A DNA stretch of 64,000 nt from Shewanella marina JCM 15074 (GCF_000614975.1 NZ_BALM01000017.1:1-64000), one strand, 5' to 3'. Positions 1-10,021 are shown, counted from the stretch's first letter. The notes: generated from the sequence alone by a model not told the origin. Made by a program: numbers and translations.

Positions 1-609
1 TATAATCAAACCAATGCAAAATTCTAATAAATAATGGTTAAAATAAGTATAAATAAATGGATTATTACTTATGGTATTATCATCAATAATGAAATAACCA
101 AAAACAGAAATTAATACCATACTAAGAACAAGAGGCTTGAAGTAATTACTTCTAAATAGATAAATAGATATAATGATTAAAAAATAAAAATACATTTCAT
201 AATTTAATGTCCAACCCACTCCTAAAATAGGGTAAATACCAAAACTAAAAGAATCATAATAAGGAATGAAAAATAAACTTTTTAACAACTCAATAATTGA
301 TTTCTCTTTATCAAATATAAATATATATGATAAAAACATTACTATAGTAAAAAACCAATAAAGTGGAACAATCCTAATAATCCTATCTTTTAAAAACTTC
401 AAAATCATATTGTTCGAAAAACTATCACCTTTGTTTATTATATAAACCATAATAAAACCGCTTAATATAAAAAATATATCAACGCCAAGGTGCAGCAATT
501 CAAAATGACGGATGTTATAGTCTGAATAGAGCTTTGAGATATAGTATATATGATAAAATACAACTAATATCGCCGCAAAACCTCTCATAACCTGTATACT
601 TATTAACAT
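1..609 (-). CDS. Acyltransferase family 3 membrane protein (3' end outside window)
   Basis: The frame is open from an ATG at 609 to the left window edge, so about 203 N-terminal residues are visible and the C-terminus is missing. The product starts MLISIQVMRGFAAILVV, followed by FYH, and has GVDIFFILSGFIM near residue 43; both are hallmarks of the acyltransferase_3 (OafA/ExoZ) family. These integral membrane proteins O-acetylate or otherwise acylate surface sugars. The rest is hydrophobic with several likely membrane segments. The gene is the most distal visible member of the minus-strand polysaccharide operon, 14 bp after the polymerase gene, so a role in decorating the repeat unit is inferred. 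Base composition is very AT-rich, like its neighbours. Confidence 0.85.
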   Translation of the reverse strand, partial: MLISIQVMRGFAAILVVFYHIYYISKLYSDYNIRHFELLHLGVDIFFILSGFIMVYIINKGDSFSNNMILKFLKDRIIRIVPLYWFFTIVMFLSYIFIFDKEKSIIELLKSLFFIPYYDSFSFGIYPILGVGWTLNYEMYFYFLIIISIYLFRSNYFKPLVLSMVLISVFGYFIIDDNTISNNPFIYTYFNHYLLEFCIGLII

Positions 610-623
610 ATATAATATTTCGC

Positions 624-1811
624 TTATTTAAAAAATTTGTTAATGGCAATAATTGGCAATGCGTAAAATATGAGAAGAAAGAATGTCAACCCAAGATTTA
701 AGTAGAAACCTTCTCTAATTGATAACCTTAAAAATATTATCATATATGACACAATAATGAGACACGTATAAATATTTGAATTTTTAATATTTTTATACAA
801 CACAGCTGATGTTGCAGTTAAAAGAATTAAAGTTAAAACTAAGACTGAATATCCATAATATATCGAATCCATTAGAAAATTAGACCCAAGCCCATATCCC
901 CTCGAAATATCAGTATAAGCATAGCCTCCAGATAAGGTAACTTGTTGTAATAATAGTTCTCTTAATGGCTGTAGTATACCAAAGAAAGAAGCTGAGAGTA
1001 ATGATAACAATGTACCATCAGAAGTAAACTTATCATCTAAGATATACATAGGCAGAGTAATATAGGTCTCTCTAAACTCACCTATTGCATTTAAATACCA
1101 AGGTACATCTGATATTACATTTGAACTTCTAACTATTCCGACAACCAACATTAAAATAAAAATAGTCAGTATAGGGACAAGAAACATCCGACGTTTAACA
1201 ATGGCTACACAGATGAATATTGGAATTAATGCAATTGCAGCGGTAGTACGACTTCCTTCAGCCATATCTAGAAATGCAATTAATAAATTAGGAGCAAAGT
1301 ATATAATTTTCTTAGAGTTGCAATAACATATTGTAGAAATTGATATTAACAGATAAGCTAAATTTTTAATTTTATATGTATCAGTTGTACCAGTATAATC
1401 CATTACAAATAAATTATTGGTTAATATCTTATAGGCTAAAACAATTAATAGGTAACTGGTTATTATGCCCCAAAAAAATTTAATCCAACCAGAAATTTCA
1501 ATTGCTTTTGTTGTATCAAACCTCGGAGCTTTAAAATAAAGTAAAATTGAAAATAATAATGCAGTACACGATACCAGAAAATTAGCATAAACAATACTTG
1601 TTGTGGAAATATTCCAACTATAGTAAAAATTTATGTCACTAGAAAAGAAAGCTGGCAAGTTAAAATATAGAAAAAACAATACACCAAGCCAAAAAAATGG
1701 ATTTATATAGCTATAATATCTATCATTATAAAGTGATCTCAAAATCATAAAGACAAGTATAATTGAAGATATATATAAGGCTGTATTACTTAAATCTAGG
1801 ACTGAAAGCAT
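624..1811 (-). CDS. Wzy-like O-antigen/capsule repeat-unit polymerase
   Basis: A 395-residue polytopic membrane protein with about ten hydrophobic segments and a large polar loop around residues 235-300, the general plan of Wzy polymerases, which link undecaprenyl-diphosphate repeat units in the periplasm. It contains a GSRTTAAIAL stretch near residue 186 that resembles the oligosaccharide repeat unit polymerase group. Wzy sequences are poorly conserved, so the call rests on topology, length and position between glycosyltransferase and acyltransferase genes. Its start overlaps the end of the upstream glycosyltransferase gene by 16 bp. An O-antigen ligase is the alternative, but ligases usually lie elsewhere. 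Confidence 0.65.
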   Translation of the reverse strand: MLSVLDLSNTALYISSIILVFMILRSLYNDRYYSYINPFFWLGVLFFLYFNLPAFFSSDINFYYSWNISTTSIVYANFLVSCTALLFSILLYFKAPRFDTTKAIEISGWIKFFWGIITSYLLIVLAYKILTNNLFVMDYTGTTDTYKIKNLAYLLISISTICYCNSKKIIYFAPNLLIAFLDMAEGSRTTAAIALIPIFICVAIVKRRMFLVPILTIFILMLVVGIVRSSNVISDVPWYLNAIGEFRETYITLPMYILDDKFTSDGTLLSLLSASFFGILQPLRELLLQQVTLSGGYAYTDISRGYGLGSNFLMDSIYYGYSVLVLTLILLTATSAVLYKNIKNSNIYTCLIIVSYMIIFLRLSIREGFYLNLGLTFFLLIFYALPIIAINKFFK

Positions 1812-2680
1812 AAAATAAACCGTGCAGATAATTTACGAAAAGCCCTAACACAAAAAAGAATATAGAACCTTACGTAATTAAACTCTCCTTTTAATAAATA
1901 TAAGTCTATCTTGTGACTTTTAAGAAATACATTTAAGATACCTTTAAATTTTTCGGCATGATTTATATTAGATATGGCAACTTGGTTTAATACATTTGCG
2001 ATTGACTTTATAGATTTCCGACTTGTATTGTTCAAATGAATACGATACCCAGCCACCGATTTTTCGATAAAGCCGAGTTTATTGATCGCTAATAATCTTA
2101 AATAAAAATCTCTATCTTCAACCAATAATTTCTCATCGTATAAGCCAATTACATCATACAAGCACTTTTTGCACATAAATGTTGGCCCGACAACACTCCA
2201 ATTTAGCACTTGTTCATACACAATATTGTGAACTAACCGATTATAATTAGCTCTATACAATTTCTGCATTGCACTCGAATCAACAATATTTGAATCAGAG
2301 TCAATTAAAAGTGCATCACCAATAACACCTAATAGGTCTTCGTTATTGACAAGGTAATCTAATCTTGCACTGATACTATCGGATACCAAGATATCATCAC
2401 TAGCACATATAGTTATAAAATCACCTTTTGCGAGTGTTACCCCCCTATTTAGTGTTTTGCAGACTCCTTGATTTGATTGTGTATATAATTTAAAAATATT
2501 TAATTGCTTATCGCTAATATATTCATTTATAACTTTAACAGAATCATCATTAGAACCATCATCAATAATTATTACTTCTATATTTTTATACGATTGTTCG
2601 AAAATTGAATCTAAACATTCGACAATATATTGTTGATGGTTATAAACAGGAACGATAACACTAACTAGGGGATTTTTCAT
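1796..2680 (-). CDS. Family 2 glycosyltransferase
   Basis: The 294-residue product opens with the GT-A nucleotide-sugar binding fold: [20 protein letters not shown] at about 7-26, VIIIDDGSNDDS near 36-47, NQGVCKTLNRG near 70-80 and a metal-binding ICASDD near 90-95. The later EDRDFYLRL stretch fits the catalytic-base region of GT2 enzymes. It probably adds one sugar to the lipid-linked repeat unit at the cytoplasmic face of the membrane. Donor and acceptor cannot be read from the sequence. The gene overlaps the next upstream glycosyltransferase by 20 bp and the polymerase by 16 bp, suggesting translational coupling. Confidence 0.85.
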   Translation of the reverse strand: MKNPLVSVIVPVYNHQQYIVECLDSIFEQSYKNIEVIIIDDGSNDDSVKVINEYISDKQLNIFKLYTQSNQGVCKTLNRGVTLAKGDFITICASDDILVSDSISARLDYLVNNEDLLGVIGDALLIDSDSNIVDSSAMQKLYRANYNRLVHNIVYEQVLNWSVVGPTFMCKKCLYDVIGLYDEKLLVEDRDFYLRLLAINKLGFIEKSVAGYRIHLNNTSRKSIKSIANVLNQVAISNINHAEKFKGILNVFLKSHKIDLYLLKGEFNYVRFYILFCVRAFRKLSARFILCFQS

Positions 2681-3830
2681 AATTTGATATACAAGCCAGA
2701 AGGTGAGAACGCATAGTTAATTCGTATTGTTCAATTGTAAAATTTTGATATGCATGGTGTTGGGCTTTTACACAATTTAATTCTAATTCTTCAATTGACT
2801 GATTATTTAATTTATTAAGTAATTTTATGATTGATGTATATTCTAGATTTTCCAATAAGAAGCCGAAATCGTGTACATCAATACCACATTCTTTAGAAAC
2901 CAATGGGATCATTTTTCCACGCCCCATAGCAGTTAACACTGCTGTAGCAATACCTTCAGAACTTGATGAAAGTAAAACATAACCGACATTACTGGCTAAT
3001 TCTTTGAATGTATCTGATTCTATGGATATAAAACCGTGTACAACAACATTAGGGGGTAAATCGAGAGAATTGATAAAATTATGTTCTTCTAATGTTTTCC
3101 CACATACGTGAAGTGTCCAATCAGGCATATGTCTAAAGGCTTCTATCGCAGTATCAAGTCCCTTGTGTAACAACCCATAACTACCAAACCATAAGACACT
3201 TCTCATAGCTCTATGAGTCTTATTAATTTGACTCATAGAAGCTTCGGCATGAAATGTTGGATTTATTAAATAAATATTATCAACACCATTATCTACAAAT
3301 GTCTTTTTAGTCACCTCATTACCAATACATATTACTGAATTCGATAAACTTGCAGCTATTCCCCAACGATAATCCTGTAATCGTAAGGACTCTGATGCAA
3401 GGTAATTACTTGACTTATAATAATTTACTAATTTACTTAAAGAAGCAGAACTGCATTGCCAAGGATGTGACCCAGTTGCATAGTATATAATGTTTGCATC
3501 TAAATTTAGCGTTACAGCTTGGTATAAGGGAAGCCCCTCTCCAAAAACAATATCATAACTATATAAATCAAGGCGACAAACTTTATCATTGTCAACCACA
3601 TCAACATTGTACCCTAGTTCATCAAATATTTTTGCAATAATATAAGATTCGCTATAATTAGAATGCCCCAAATAATTCTTATTTTTAAAATGATAAGTAC
3701 TATAACTAAATAGTACTTTTTTATCATGATGAGCAGAAAAAATATTTATTTTTGGTCGATTAAATAATAGTTCATAGAGCGACTTTAAAATTTTATTTTT
3801 CTTTACCAAAATCTTGATTTTATTAATCAC
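2661..3830 (-). CDS. Glycosyltransferase, GT4-like (GT-B fold)
   Basis: A 389-residue protein whose C-terminal half fits a glycosyltransferase group 1 domain: [20 protein letters not shown] near 213-232, a strand-turn LHVCG, and [18 protein letters not shown] near 287-304, the usual donor-phosphate binding region with the acidic residue in SEG. The N-terminal half contains [10 protein letters not shown] and a [20 protein letters not shown] stretch consistent with an acceptor domain. It likely transfers a sugar to the growing repeat unit in the cytoplasm. The gene overlaps the aminotransferase gene upstream by 4 bp. Confidence 0.75.
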   Translation of the reverse strand: MINKIKILVKKNKILKSLYELLFNRPKINIFSAHHDKKVLFSYSTYHFKNKNYLGHSNYSESYIIAKIFDELGYNVDVVDNDKVCRLDLYSYDIVFGEGLPLYQAVTLNLDANIIYYATGSHPWQCSSASLSKLVNYYKSSNYLASESLRLQDYRWGIAASLSNSVICIGNEVTKKTFVDNGVDNIYLINPTFHAEASMSQINKTHRAMRSVLWFGSYGLLHKGLDTAIEAFRHMPDWTLHVCGKTLEEHNFINSLDLPPNVVVHGFISIESDTFKELASNVGYVLLSSSSEGIATAVLTAMGRGKMIPLVSKECGIDVHDFGFLLENLEYTSIIKLLNKLNNQSIEELELNCVKAQHHAYQNFTIEQYELTMRSHLLACISNYEKSPS

Positions 3831-4930
3831 AGTTTAAAACCATTAATAACATTAATTATCAGACTAACATCGTTTTCACTCATCACAGGAGAAATAGGTA
3901 AAGATAAAACTTGCTCGTGAATTTCTTCAGTAATAGGTAAAGACAAATTATGATATTGTGAATAACAATCTTGTTTATGAGCAGGAATTGGATAATGAAT
4001 TAAAGTCGAAATACCATTATTCGTTAAATACTGACTTAACTCTTCTCTATATTGAGTTTTTATAACAAAAAGGTGCCATACATGTTGTTCTTCATGTTCG
4101 ATTTTTGGCAACTCTAATAAATTATTATTTATTTCTTTTAAGTATCTTTTTGCAATCGCACGACGATTATGAATTTCACCATCTAAATAATTTAGTTTTA
4201 CAGCTAACATAGCTGCCTGAATTTCATCTAATCTAGAATTATAACCTACATATAAGTTTTTATATTTCTCGTGAGAACCATAGTTTCTTAAAGCAAGTAA
4301 TGTTGAATAAAGTTCGCTGCAATCAGTAGTAATAGCTCCCGCGTCACCTAAAGCACCTAGATTCTTACCAGGATAAAAGCTGAAACCAGATGCGTTACCC
4401 CAGCTTCCCGCTTTTTTAGCGTTTAAACTTGCTCCGTGTGCTTGAGCTGAATCTTCTAATACTAATAAATCATTTTCTTTCGCAAATTCAGTAATAGAAT
4501 CCATTGGACAAATTTGTCCATAAAGATGTACTGCAAGTATTACTTTCGTTTTGGATGATAAATAATCTTTTAAATTAAAGACATCAAGATTAAATGAATT
4601 CTTATTAGGTTCAACAAAAACTGGAATTAAATTATTTTGAGTTATCGCTAATATAGATGCAATATAAGTATTAGCAGGAACTAAAACTTCATCGCCATCC
4701 TTTAGTAATCCCATTAATTTCCATGCATTAAGAGTTAAAATTAATGCGTCTAAACCATTTGCAACACCAACACAATGTTTCACACCACAGTATTCTGCAA
4801 ATGATTTCTCAAATATCTCTAATTCTTTTCCTGTAATGTACCACCCAGAATCAATAACACGAGCGCAGGCATTTTTTAGTTCTTCTTGATATTGAGCATT
4901 AATTTCTTTTAAATCTAAAAATGGAATCAT
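3827..4930 (-). CDS. fdtB: dTDP-3-amino-3,6-dideoxyhexose aminotransferase (DegT/DnrJ/EryC1/StrS family, FdtB/QdtB-like)
   Basis: The 367-residue product is a PLP-dependent sugar aminotransferase. The Schiff-base lysine is K189 in [21 protein letters not shown] near 158-166 holds the aspartate that contacts the PLP pyridine nitrogen; GVANGLDAL near 55-63 binds the cofactor phosphate. FdtB/QdtB convert a dTDP-3-keto-6-deoxyhexose to the 3-amino sugar. The assignment is supported by the next two genes upstream, which encode the acetyltransferase and the 3,4-ketoisomerase of the same pathway. The sequence alone does not say whether the sugar is Fuc3NAc or Qui3NAc. RmlA and RmlB, needed to make the precursor, are not in the window. 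Confidence 0.85.
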   Translation of the reverse strand: MIPFLDLKEINAQYQEELKNACARVIDSGWYITGKELEIFEKSFAEYCGVKHCVGVANGLDALILTLNAWKLMGLLKDGDEVLVPANTYIASILAITQNNLIPVFVEPNKNSFNLDVFNLKDYLSSKTKVILAVHLYGQICPMDSITEFAKENDLLVLEDSAQAHGASLNAKKAGSWGNASGFSFYPGKNLGALGDAGAITTDCSELYSTLLALRNYGSHEKYKNLYVGYNSRLDEIQAAMLAVKLNYLDGEIHNRRAIAKRYLKEINNNLLELPKIEHEEQHVWHLFVIKTQYREELSQYLTNNGISTLIHYPIPAHKQDCYSQYHNLSLPITEEIHEQVLSLPISPVMSENDVSLIINVINGFKL

Positions 4931-4933
4931 CTC

Positions 4934-5392
4934 TTAATTCTCTAAATATTTAATTACTTTAGCAGGATTACCAACAACAACAGCGTATGCAGGAACATCA
5001 TGAATAACTACTGCTCCAGCACCGACCATTGCATACTCACCTATTGTTATGCCTGGTAATATTGTTGCATTCGCACCAATAGACGCATTATTCATAATAT
5101 TGGTTTTCAAAAAACAATCTGGATATACTTTTGATCGCGGTCTCATATCATTCGTGAATGTCGCATTGGGGCCAATAAAAACATCATTCCCAATATTAAT
5201 TCCGCTCCAAATATATACACCTGATTTAACTGTAACCCTATTACCAATACACACATCACCTTCAATTAATGTATGCGCACAAATATTACAATCGTTACCA
5301 ATTTTTGCGCCTGAAAGGATTACTGAAAATTGCCAAATATTAGTGTTTTCACCTATATCATCAGACATACAATCAGCTAATTTATGAATCAT
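4934..5392 (-). CDS. fdtC: Sugar N-acetyltransferase, left-handed beta-helix (FdtC/WxcM N-terminal type)
   Basis: A 152-residue protein made of hexapeptide repeats ([36 protein letters not shown]) that build a left-handed beta helix, ending in VGNPAKVIK, the usual end of such acetyltransferases. The FTNDMRPR stretch at 79-86 is typical of the WxcM/FdtC group. It probably uses acetyl-CoA to N-acetylate the 3-amino group made by the neighbouring aminotransferase. In some relatives this domain is fused to the ketoisomerase; here they are separate genes overlapping by 4 bp. It lies 3 bp before the aminotransferase gene. Confidence 0.85.
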   Translation of the reverse strand: MIHKLADCMSDDIGENTNIWQFSVILSGAKIGNDCNICAHTLIEGDVCIGNRVTVKSGVYIWSGINIGNDVFIGPNATFTNDMRPRSKVYPDCFLKTNIMNNASIGANATILPGITIGEYAMVGAGAVVIHDVPAYAVVVGNPAKVIKYLEN

Positions 5393-5793
5393 AGTGAACC
5401 TACGTATTTGATAAAGTCATCATAGTTTCTAATGTAATCATTCTCGTCATAATGTTCACTTGCTAAAACCATTATCACACAATCATCTGAGAAATCATGC
5501 ATTTCACGCCAAAGAAAAGATTCAATTAATAAACCTTTACTTGGATCGTTTAAAACAATACTTTCTTGAGATAGTCCATCATCGACAATGAACTTACAAC
5601 TACCTCTAACAACAACAACCAGTTGTTTTAATTCTTTATGAGCATGGAATCCTCTAGAAACGCTTGATTTAGTGTCAAATAAGTAATATACCCTTTTTAT
5701 TTCAAAAGAAATATTTTTATATGATTCTATTGATACTAATGAACCACGTTCATCACCAAGCACTTGTAAATCAACAGTCTTAATTAAACTCAT
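5389..5793 (-). CDS. fdtA: dTDP-4-keto-6-deoxyglucose 3,4-ketoisomerase (FdtA/QdtA-like cupin)
   Basis: The 134-residue product is a small cupin of the WxcM C-terminal/FdtA family. [19 protein letters not shown] at 46-64 carries the two histidines (H50, H52) typical of the isomerase active site, followed by a second cupin strand with [11 protein letters not shown] near 92-102. These enzymes move the keto group from C4 to C3 of the dTDP-sugar, giving the substrate for the FdtB-type aminotransferase encoded two genes downstream. Stereochemistry at C4 separates FdtA from QdtA and cannot be decided by eye. Confidence 0.85.
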   Translation of the reverse strand: MSLIKTVDLQVLGDERGSLVSIESYKNISFEIKRVYYLFDTKSSVSRGFHAHKELKQLVVVVRGSCKFIVDDGLSQESIVLNDPSKGLLIESFLWREMHDFSDDCVIMVLASEHYDENDYIRNYDDFIKYVGSL

Positions 5794-5794
5794 C

Positions 5795-6721
5795 TTATTT
5801 TGCTCGCATTGAAGAAGTTAAATATCTATAAAACTTGGGAGAAATAAAACAAATCAGAAATCTAATTGCATTTTTTACATTTAACAATAAATAAGTATAT
5901 TCTCGCAATAATGTTAATGCTTTTCCTCTATTCCCTAATTTTAAATTTGCAATAACAGTTCGTTGCAAACTAAACTCCATAATTTTTTTTATTGATCTAT
6001 ATTCATCAGATTTAATATTTCTATTATCTTGTAAAAAATTACTTAAATAGACAACATAATCATTAATATCTAAATCAACATAACTGTTGGTAATTGAAGT
6101 TTGAATTTCATCTCTATAAGTTGCAATAATCTGGCTGTTGTAAATAAAATCAGTAATTTCATTTATCTTAAACCACAGAAGTTGATCTTCACCACTTCTA
6201 ACATTTTCTTCAAAAAATAAATTATTAGAGAGTAAAAATTCTCTATTAATTATTATTGATGAACTGCAAAAGAAATTTCCTGTGGCCCAACGTTTATAAA
6301 AATTATTTACTCGAATTATAGATGATTTGGTTAGCTTAGTATTATTATGTTGCGAGGTTTTGTCATAACTAAAACAGTAAACATCTTCATTTGGTAATGA
6401 TTTATAACTATCATTAAATATTAATAAAGCATTTGATTTAATTATATCATCCGCATCAAATAAAAAGATATAATCAGCTGATGATTTTAAAATTCCAAAG
6501 TTACGTGCTGACGATGGCCCACCATTGTTTTTCTTAAAATAATGAATTTTATCACTCTTAATGCTATTTACAAGTTCAGCACTTTTATCTGTAGAGCCAT
6601 CATCAATAACGATTATATCTGTTTCAATCCCATCAACAGTATCCATACTCAATAAAGATGTTAAAGTCTGATGTATGTAATCCTCTTTATTGTAAAGAGG
6701 AATTATTATACTTATCTTCAT
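5795..6721 (-). CDS. Family 2 glycosyltransferase
   Basis: The 308-residue product begins ISIIIPLYNKEDYIHQTLTS, then IIVIDDGSTDKS near 37-48 and NNGGPSSARNFG near 65-76, all classic GT2 motifs, with a metal-binding DADD at 89-92. It should transfer a sugar from a nucleotide donor to the lipid-linked repeat unit. Donor and acceptor are unknown. The gene ends 2 bp before the ketoisomerase gene starts to be read and its first base is shared with the end of the pyruvyl transferase gene. Confidence 0.85.
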   Translation of the reverse strand: MKISIIIPLYNKEDYIHQTLTSLLSMDTVDGIETDIIVIDDGSTDKSAELVNSIKSDKIHYFKKNNGGPSSARNFGILKSSADYIFLFDADDIIKSNALLIFNDSYKSLPNEDVYCFSYDKTSQHNNTKLTKSSIIRVNNFYKRWATGNFFCSSSIIINREFLLSNNLFFEENVRSGEDQLLWFKINEITDFIYNSQIIATYRDEIQTSITNSYVDLDINDYVVYLSNFLQDNRNIKSDEYRSIKKIMEFSLQRTVIANLKLGNRGKALTLLREYTYLLLNVKNAIRFLICFISPKFYRYLTSSMRAK

Positions 6722-7929
6722 TATATTAATGACTTTAATATTTTTGCAGCTGAATAAGATCTTTCCTTAATTTCAGATATTGTTGACGCTAGAATATCTT
6801 TTGCCTGTTTATCTGAACTATAAAGCATAGAAATTTTGTTAATTGCATATTCAGCATTCATATCTTGAGGTTCAATACAAAAATCGTTATAAAGTTTACC
6901 GAATATATCTTTATTTATACCTTTTGCTTTCATTGAATATGAAAATGAAATTGTTGGTATTTCACTAGATAAAGCTGCAATTGTCGCATGAGTACGAGAA
7001 CCTGCAAATATTTTCAATTTAGATATGATATATTTTAACTCAGCAGCAGAATAGTTATCACCTAATAATGATAATTTATCAGAATTGATTTCATTATGAA
7101 TTTTTCTTAAAAACTCATTATCACTTGAATGAGATGAAATTACATGAGGAATGAGTATAACGTCTGCTTTTGTTTTATCTAAAACACCTTTGACGATATT
7201 TACACATAATTCCTGCCATTTTTCCATATCCCCATTAGTAATATATTTAGCCATTAACGGACTAAAATTTAATCCTATTGATGATGATTTAACAATACTA
7301 TCAATATCTTCAACTACTTTTGGTACCATACAAAAAGCAGGATCAGCGACATAATAAACATTATCTTTAACACCTATGGACTTCAGGTATTTTACTGATT
7401 CAGATTCACGACAGAATATCCCTGTGATTTTTTTAAGCTTTTCAGCGATCACTTTCTCATAATCTGGATTAGCTGAAAATGGACCAATTGAAGCTCCCCA
7501 AATAAATGTTGGTTTACCATGAGATAAAGAATACTCATCAAAATCTGTAAATAATTTTGGTATACCGTAATCTAATGAATAATTATCACCACCAATAGAG
7601 AGCACTGCATCAAACGAATCAATATTAGATGAAATTGGTTCATGAAAATATTTAGTTTTAGACAACTTAGATAGTAACTCTTTAAAGTTATAATATGCCC
7701 AAGTCAAATCACGAGATTTAAATCTATTTACTTTATAATGCTTTACTAGCTCCAAATCTTTATCTTTCTTCTTTTGTATATTAAAGTCTTCATCAGAGTT
7801 GAAATAGCTAATAACTGTATATTCTGGATTATGTAATTCTTTATCTAGGATCTCTTTAGTACCTCTAAAAATTGCCTCACAACCTCTATTTGTATACGAA
7901 CCATTTCCTACTAGTAAAACTTTTTTCAT
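6721..7929 (-). CDS. Polysaccharide pyruvyl transferase family protein (WcaK/CsaB-like)
   Basis: A 402-residue protein starting KKVLLVGNGSYTNRGCEAI, the N-terminal signature of the polysaccharide pyruvyl transferase family (PF04230), with GGDNYSLDYGIPKLF near 114-128, a middle WGASIGPFS and a C-terminal FAGSRTHATIAALS near 306-319 that matches the family's conserved SRxHA motif. Members add ketal-linked pyruvate from phosphoenolpyruvate to sugars, giving the polymer negative charge. It is followed, in the opposite order of reading, by the nitroreductase-like gene, a pairing seen in other polysaccharide clusters. Confidence 0.85.
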   Translation of the reverse strand: MKKVLLVGNGSYTNRGCEAIFRGTKEILDKELHNPEYTVISYFNSDEDFNIQKKKDKDLELVKHYKVNRFKSRDLTWAYYNFKELLSKLSKTKYFHEPISSNIDSFDAVLSIGGDNYSLDYGIPKLFTDFDEYSLSHGKPTFIWGASIGPFSANPDYEKVIAEKLKKITGIFCRESESVKYLKSIGVKDNVYYVADPAFCMVPKVVEDIDSIVKSSSIGLNFSPLMAKYITNGDMEKWQELCVNIVKGVLDKTKADVILIPHVISSHSSDNEFLRKIHNEINSDKLSLLGDNYSAAELKYIISKLKIFAGSRTHATIAALSSEIPTISFSYSMKAKGINKDIFGKLYNDFCIEPQDMNAEYAINKISMLYSSDKQAKDILASTISEIKERSYSAAKILKSLI

Positions 7930-7943
7930 ATTAATCTCTTAAA

Positions 7944-8906
7944 TCAATGAATATTGATAATTTCATTTAAGTCTTTACGGGTTGACAAAGCATAAGACGC
8001 ATTATCATTTGGATAACCAAAAGCAATAAACATTACTACCGATTCATTTTCTTCAAAGTACGGTAACTTATGAAGTTTTAAGTCAGCGGTTACAGTTGCA
8101 GACCAATTAAGTGCACAGGACGCAACTCCTAATGAATGAAGACTATATATAAAAGACATAGAAAACATTCCACCATCAACATATTGCTGATATCTCTCTA
8201 TTGGTGCATAAAAGCTATTTAAATTTGATGTCACAACGGCTAAATAAGGTACTTTATCACCAAATCCTGTATTTCCGTTTTGTAATGCTAATAACTCTTT
8301 AAGCTTATCACCTTCAAAAATATGAATTTTCCAATGTTGCCTATTACAAACAGATGGGGTCTTAATGCTTGTTCTCACAGCTTTTTCTATTAATTTACTA
8401 GAAACTTTTTTATCTAGATTATAATCTCTACAGCTAAAACGAGATTCACACATATCGATAAAGTTTACATTTTCATGATCTAACAAAGCAAATGATCTAT
8501 TATCTACCTTATTTTCTAAATCAATGAAATCATTTTTATCAATAGTTGAAACCAATTCATTATAAAAATCAGGTAGACTTCCCCATTGCTCTAAATGATA
8601 AGATTTATAAAGTTCAAGCGCAGATAGTGCAAAATAGTAATATTTATCCTTACCTGCAATATTTTGATGAACATGAATATTTCCAATTAATCTTTCAAGA
8701 ACAGCTCGACCAAAATTACGTCTTGGATTTGGTAAAGTTAAAGCCTTTTCTATTCGATGACAATCTTGTAACAACCAAGCTGATGATTGATCAGAATTCT
8801 TTAATTTACCTAACTTACCATAATGTTTTTTGAATCTAAGATAATCATAAAAGAAATTAATTTCCATTTCAAAATAATAGATTACCTTCCTAATTATATT
8901 CTTCAC
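7944..8906 (-). CDS. Nitroreductase-family flavoprotein in polysaccharide operon
   Basis: The C-terminal half of this 320-residue protein is nitroreductase-like: ESRFSCRDYN at 154-163 and TPSVCNRQHWKIHIF at 183-197 match the FMN-binding segments of the family, and SLGVASCALNWS near 254-265 matches its C-terminal FMN-phosphate region. The N-terminal 140 residues are a separate helical region found in members from polysaccharide clusters. The substrate is unknown; a redox step on a sugar or on its pyruvyl modification is only a guess. It lies between the chain-length gene (4-bp overlap) and the pyruvyl transferase gene (14-bp gap), so it is in the same transcript. Confidence 0.75.
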   Translation of the reverse strand: MKNIIRKVIYYFEMEINFFYDYLRFKKHYGKLGKLKNSDQSSAWLLQDCHRIEKALTLPNPRRNFGRAVLERLIGNIHVHQNIAGKDKYYYFALSALELYKSYHLEQWGSLPDFYNELVSTIDKNDFIDLENKVDNRSFALLDHENVNFIDMCESRFSCRDYNLDKKVSSKLIEKAVRTSIKTPSVCNRQHWKIHIFEGDKLKELLALQNGNTGFGDKVPYLAVVTSNLNSFYAPIERYQQYVDGGMFSMSFIYSLHSLGVASCALNWSATVTADLKLHKLPYFEENESVVMFIAFGYPNDNASYALSTRKDLNEIINIH

Positions 8907-9868
8907 TTTTTAATTTTCCTAACAACATATCGAATAACACAGTATATAGTTGAAAAAACAAGCCCTAACATCGTAAATAAAATAACGACTAAACTTCTTT
9001 TAGGTGAAAATTTTTCTTCTGGAATGTATGCTTTATCAATAGTTTTAAATGCGTATTCTTGGCGAACATTAGCAAACATTATTGTTTTTGCTGCTTGTTC
9101 CATTAACTGATATAACACAGTTCTAATATCTGCTATGTTAGTTTTAGCTAATTGTTGCTCTAAAAACTGCGTACCTCTTGTAGCCTCAGCAACATCACGC
9201 TGTTTCATTGTCTGATTTATATCTTCAACTAACCAGGTTACCCATTGAGCTGCTAAATTAGGTGATATGTTCTCAATAGCAACCGTTACCATCCCATTAT
9301 TTTTATTAGTACTCACTGTAAAATTCTTCATAAAAACTTTGTAAGCTTCTTGTTGTGAAGGCTCTGCTTTAAATGGGGCTTTAACTTTTCTTACCCATTT
9401 TTGTTCCTTAGCATTATACAATTCAGAATCATAACTAATGACATTTGAATCTTGATTCCAATTTTTAGCTGCCATTAATTCTGGGAGAATCTGATGTTTC
9501 TCGATAAAAGTCCCAATAAACTCTCGAGACTTCATTACTGCTATCGCTTCTTGAGTTTTATCATTGCTTCCCGCCCCCAAATTGATACCGGCCATTGAAG
9601 CTAAACCTCCAAACTGTCCAGCTAATGATGCTAATGCTCCATTTTGCTGCTGTGACTCTGCAGGTGCTAATAACGCATGCGACTTATAAATATTGGGTAG
9701 TGAGAGTGAATAAAAAACAGCCCCGACTGCAAATATAAAAGTAATAGCAAGAATTATCCACTTCCCTTGCCAAATTACGCTGAATAACTCACGCAAATCA
9801 ATCGCATTTTCATGTTTTGGATACTCAAAATTTGAATCTTGATAATGTTGTGGAGTATTTGAATTCAT
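8903..9868 (-). CDS. wzz: Wzz-family polysaccharide chain-length determinant
   Basis: The 321-residue product has the polysaccharide co-polymerase plan: a cytoplasmic N-terminus with IDLRELFSVIWQGKWII at about 23-39, a first membrane helix to about residue 55, a large periplasmic part, and a second helix near 295-315 preceded by the proline-rich PEEKFSPKRS motif typical of Wzz proteins. There is no C-terminal tyrosine-kinase domain, so it is Wzz-like rather than Wzc-like. It would set the length of the Wzy-made polymer in the inner membrane. It follows the SLBB export gene by about 150 bp that contain a stable hairpin. Confidence 0.9.
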   Translation of the reverse strand: MNSNTPQHYQDSNFEYPKHENAIDLRELFSVIWQGKWIILAITFIFAVGAVFYSLSLPNIYKSHALLAPAESQQQNGALASLAGQFGGLASMAGINLGAGSNDKTQEAIAVMKSREFIGTFIEKHQILPELMAAKNWNQDSNVISYDSELYNAKEQKWVRKVKAPFKAEPSQQEAYKVFMKNFTVSTNKNNGMVTVAIENISPNLAAQWVTWLVEDINQTMKQRDVAEATRGTQFLEQQLAKTNIADIRTVLYQLMEQAAKTIMFANVRQEYAFKTIDKAYIPEEKFSPKRSLVVILFTMLGLVFSTIYCVIRYVVRKIKK

Positions 9869-9971
9869 TTAAGATATTTTTCTTTTAGTTAACGTCATAT
9901 CGATGACAAACAATTCAGCTTACTTATTTCAAATAAAAACTATTCTTCTAACGTTATAAGTAAACACTCAT

Positions 9972-10001
9972 AATTAAGCCCAACATGGGTTGGGCTTAAT
10001 T
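9972..10001 (-). other. Perfect 13-bp stem hairpin between export and wzz genes
   Basis: AATTAAGCCCAAC and its exact complement are separated by a 4-nt loop. The hairpin lies in the only sizeable gap (9869-10021) inside the polysaccharide operon, downstream of the export gene. It has no long U-tract, so it may be a weak terminator, a processing site or an mRNA stabiliser that sets different levels for the export gene and the genes after it. Confidence 0.55.
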
Positions 10002-10021
10002 TATCTAGACTAAAATCAAAT

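Noticed and set aside
5049..5387. A 112-codon plus-strand frame opposite the acetyltransferase gene
   Set aside because: It is a shadow of the hexapeptide-repeat gene, which has clear family motifs on the minus strand.
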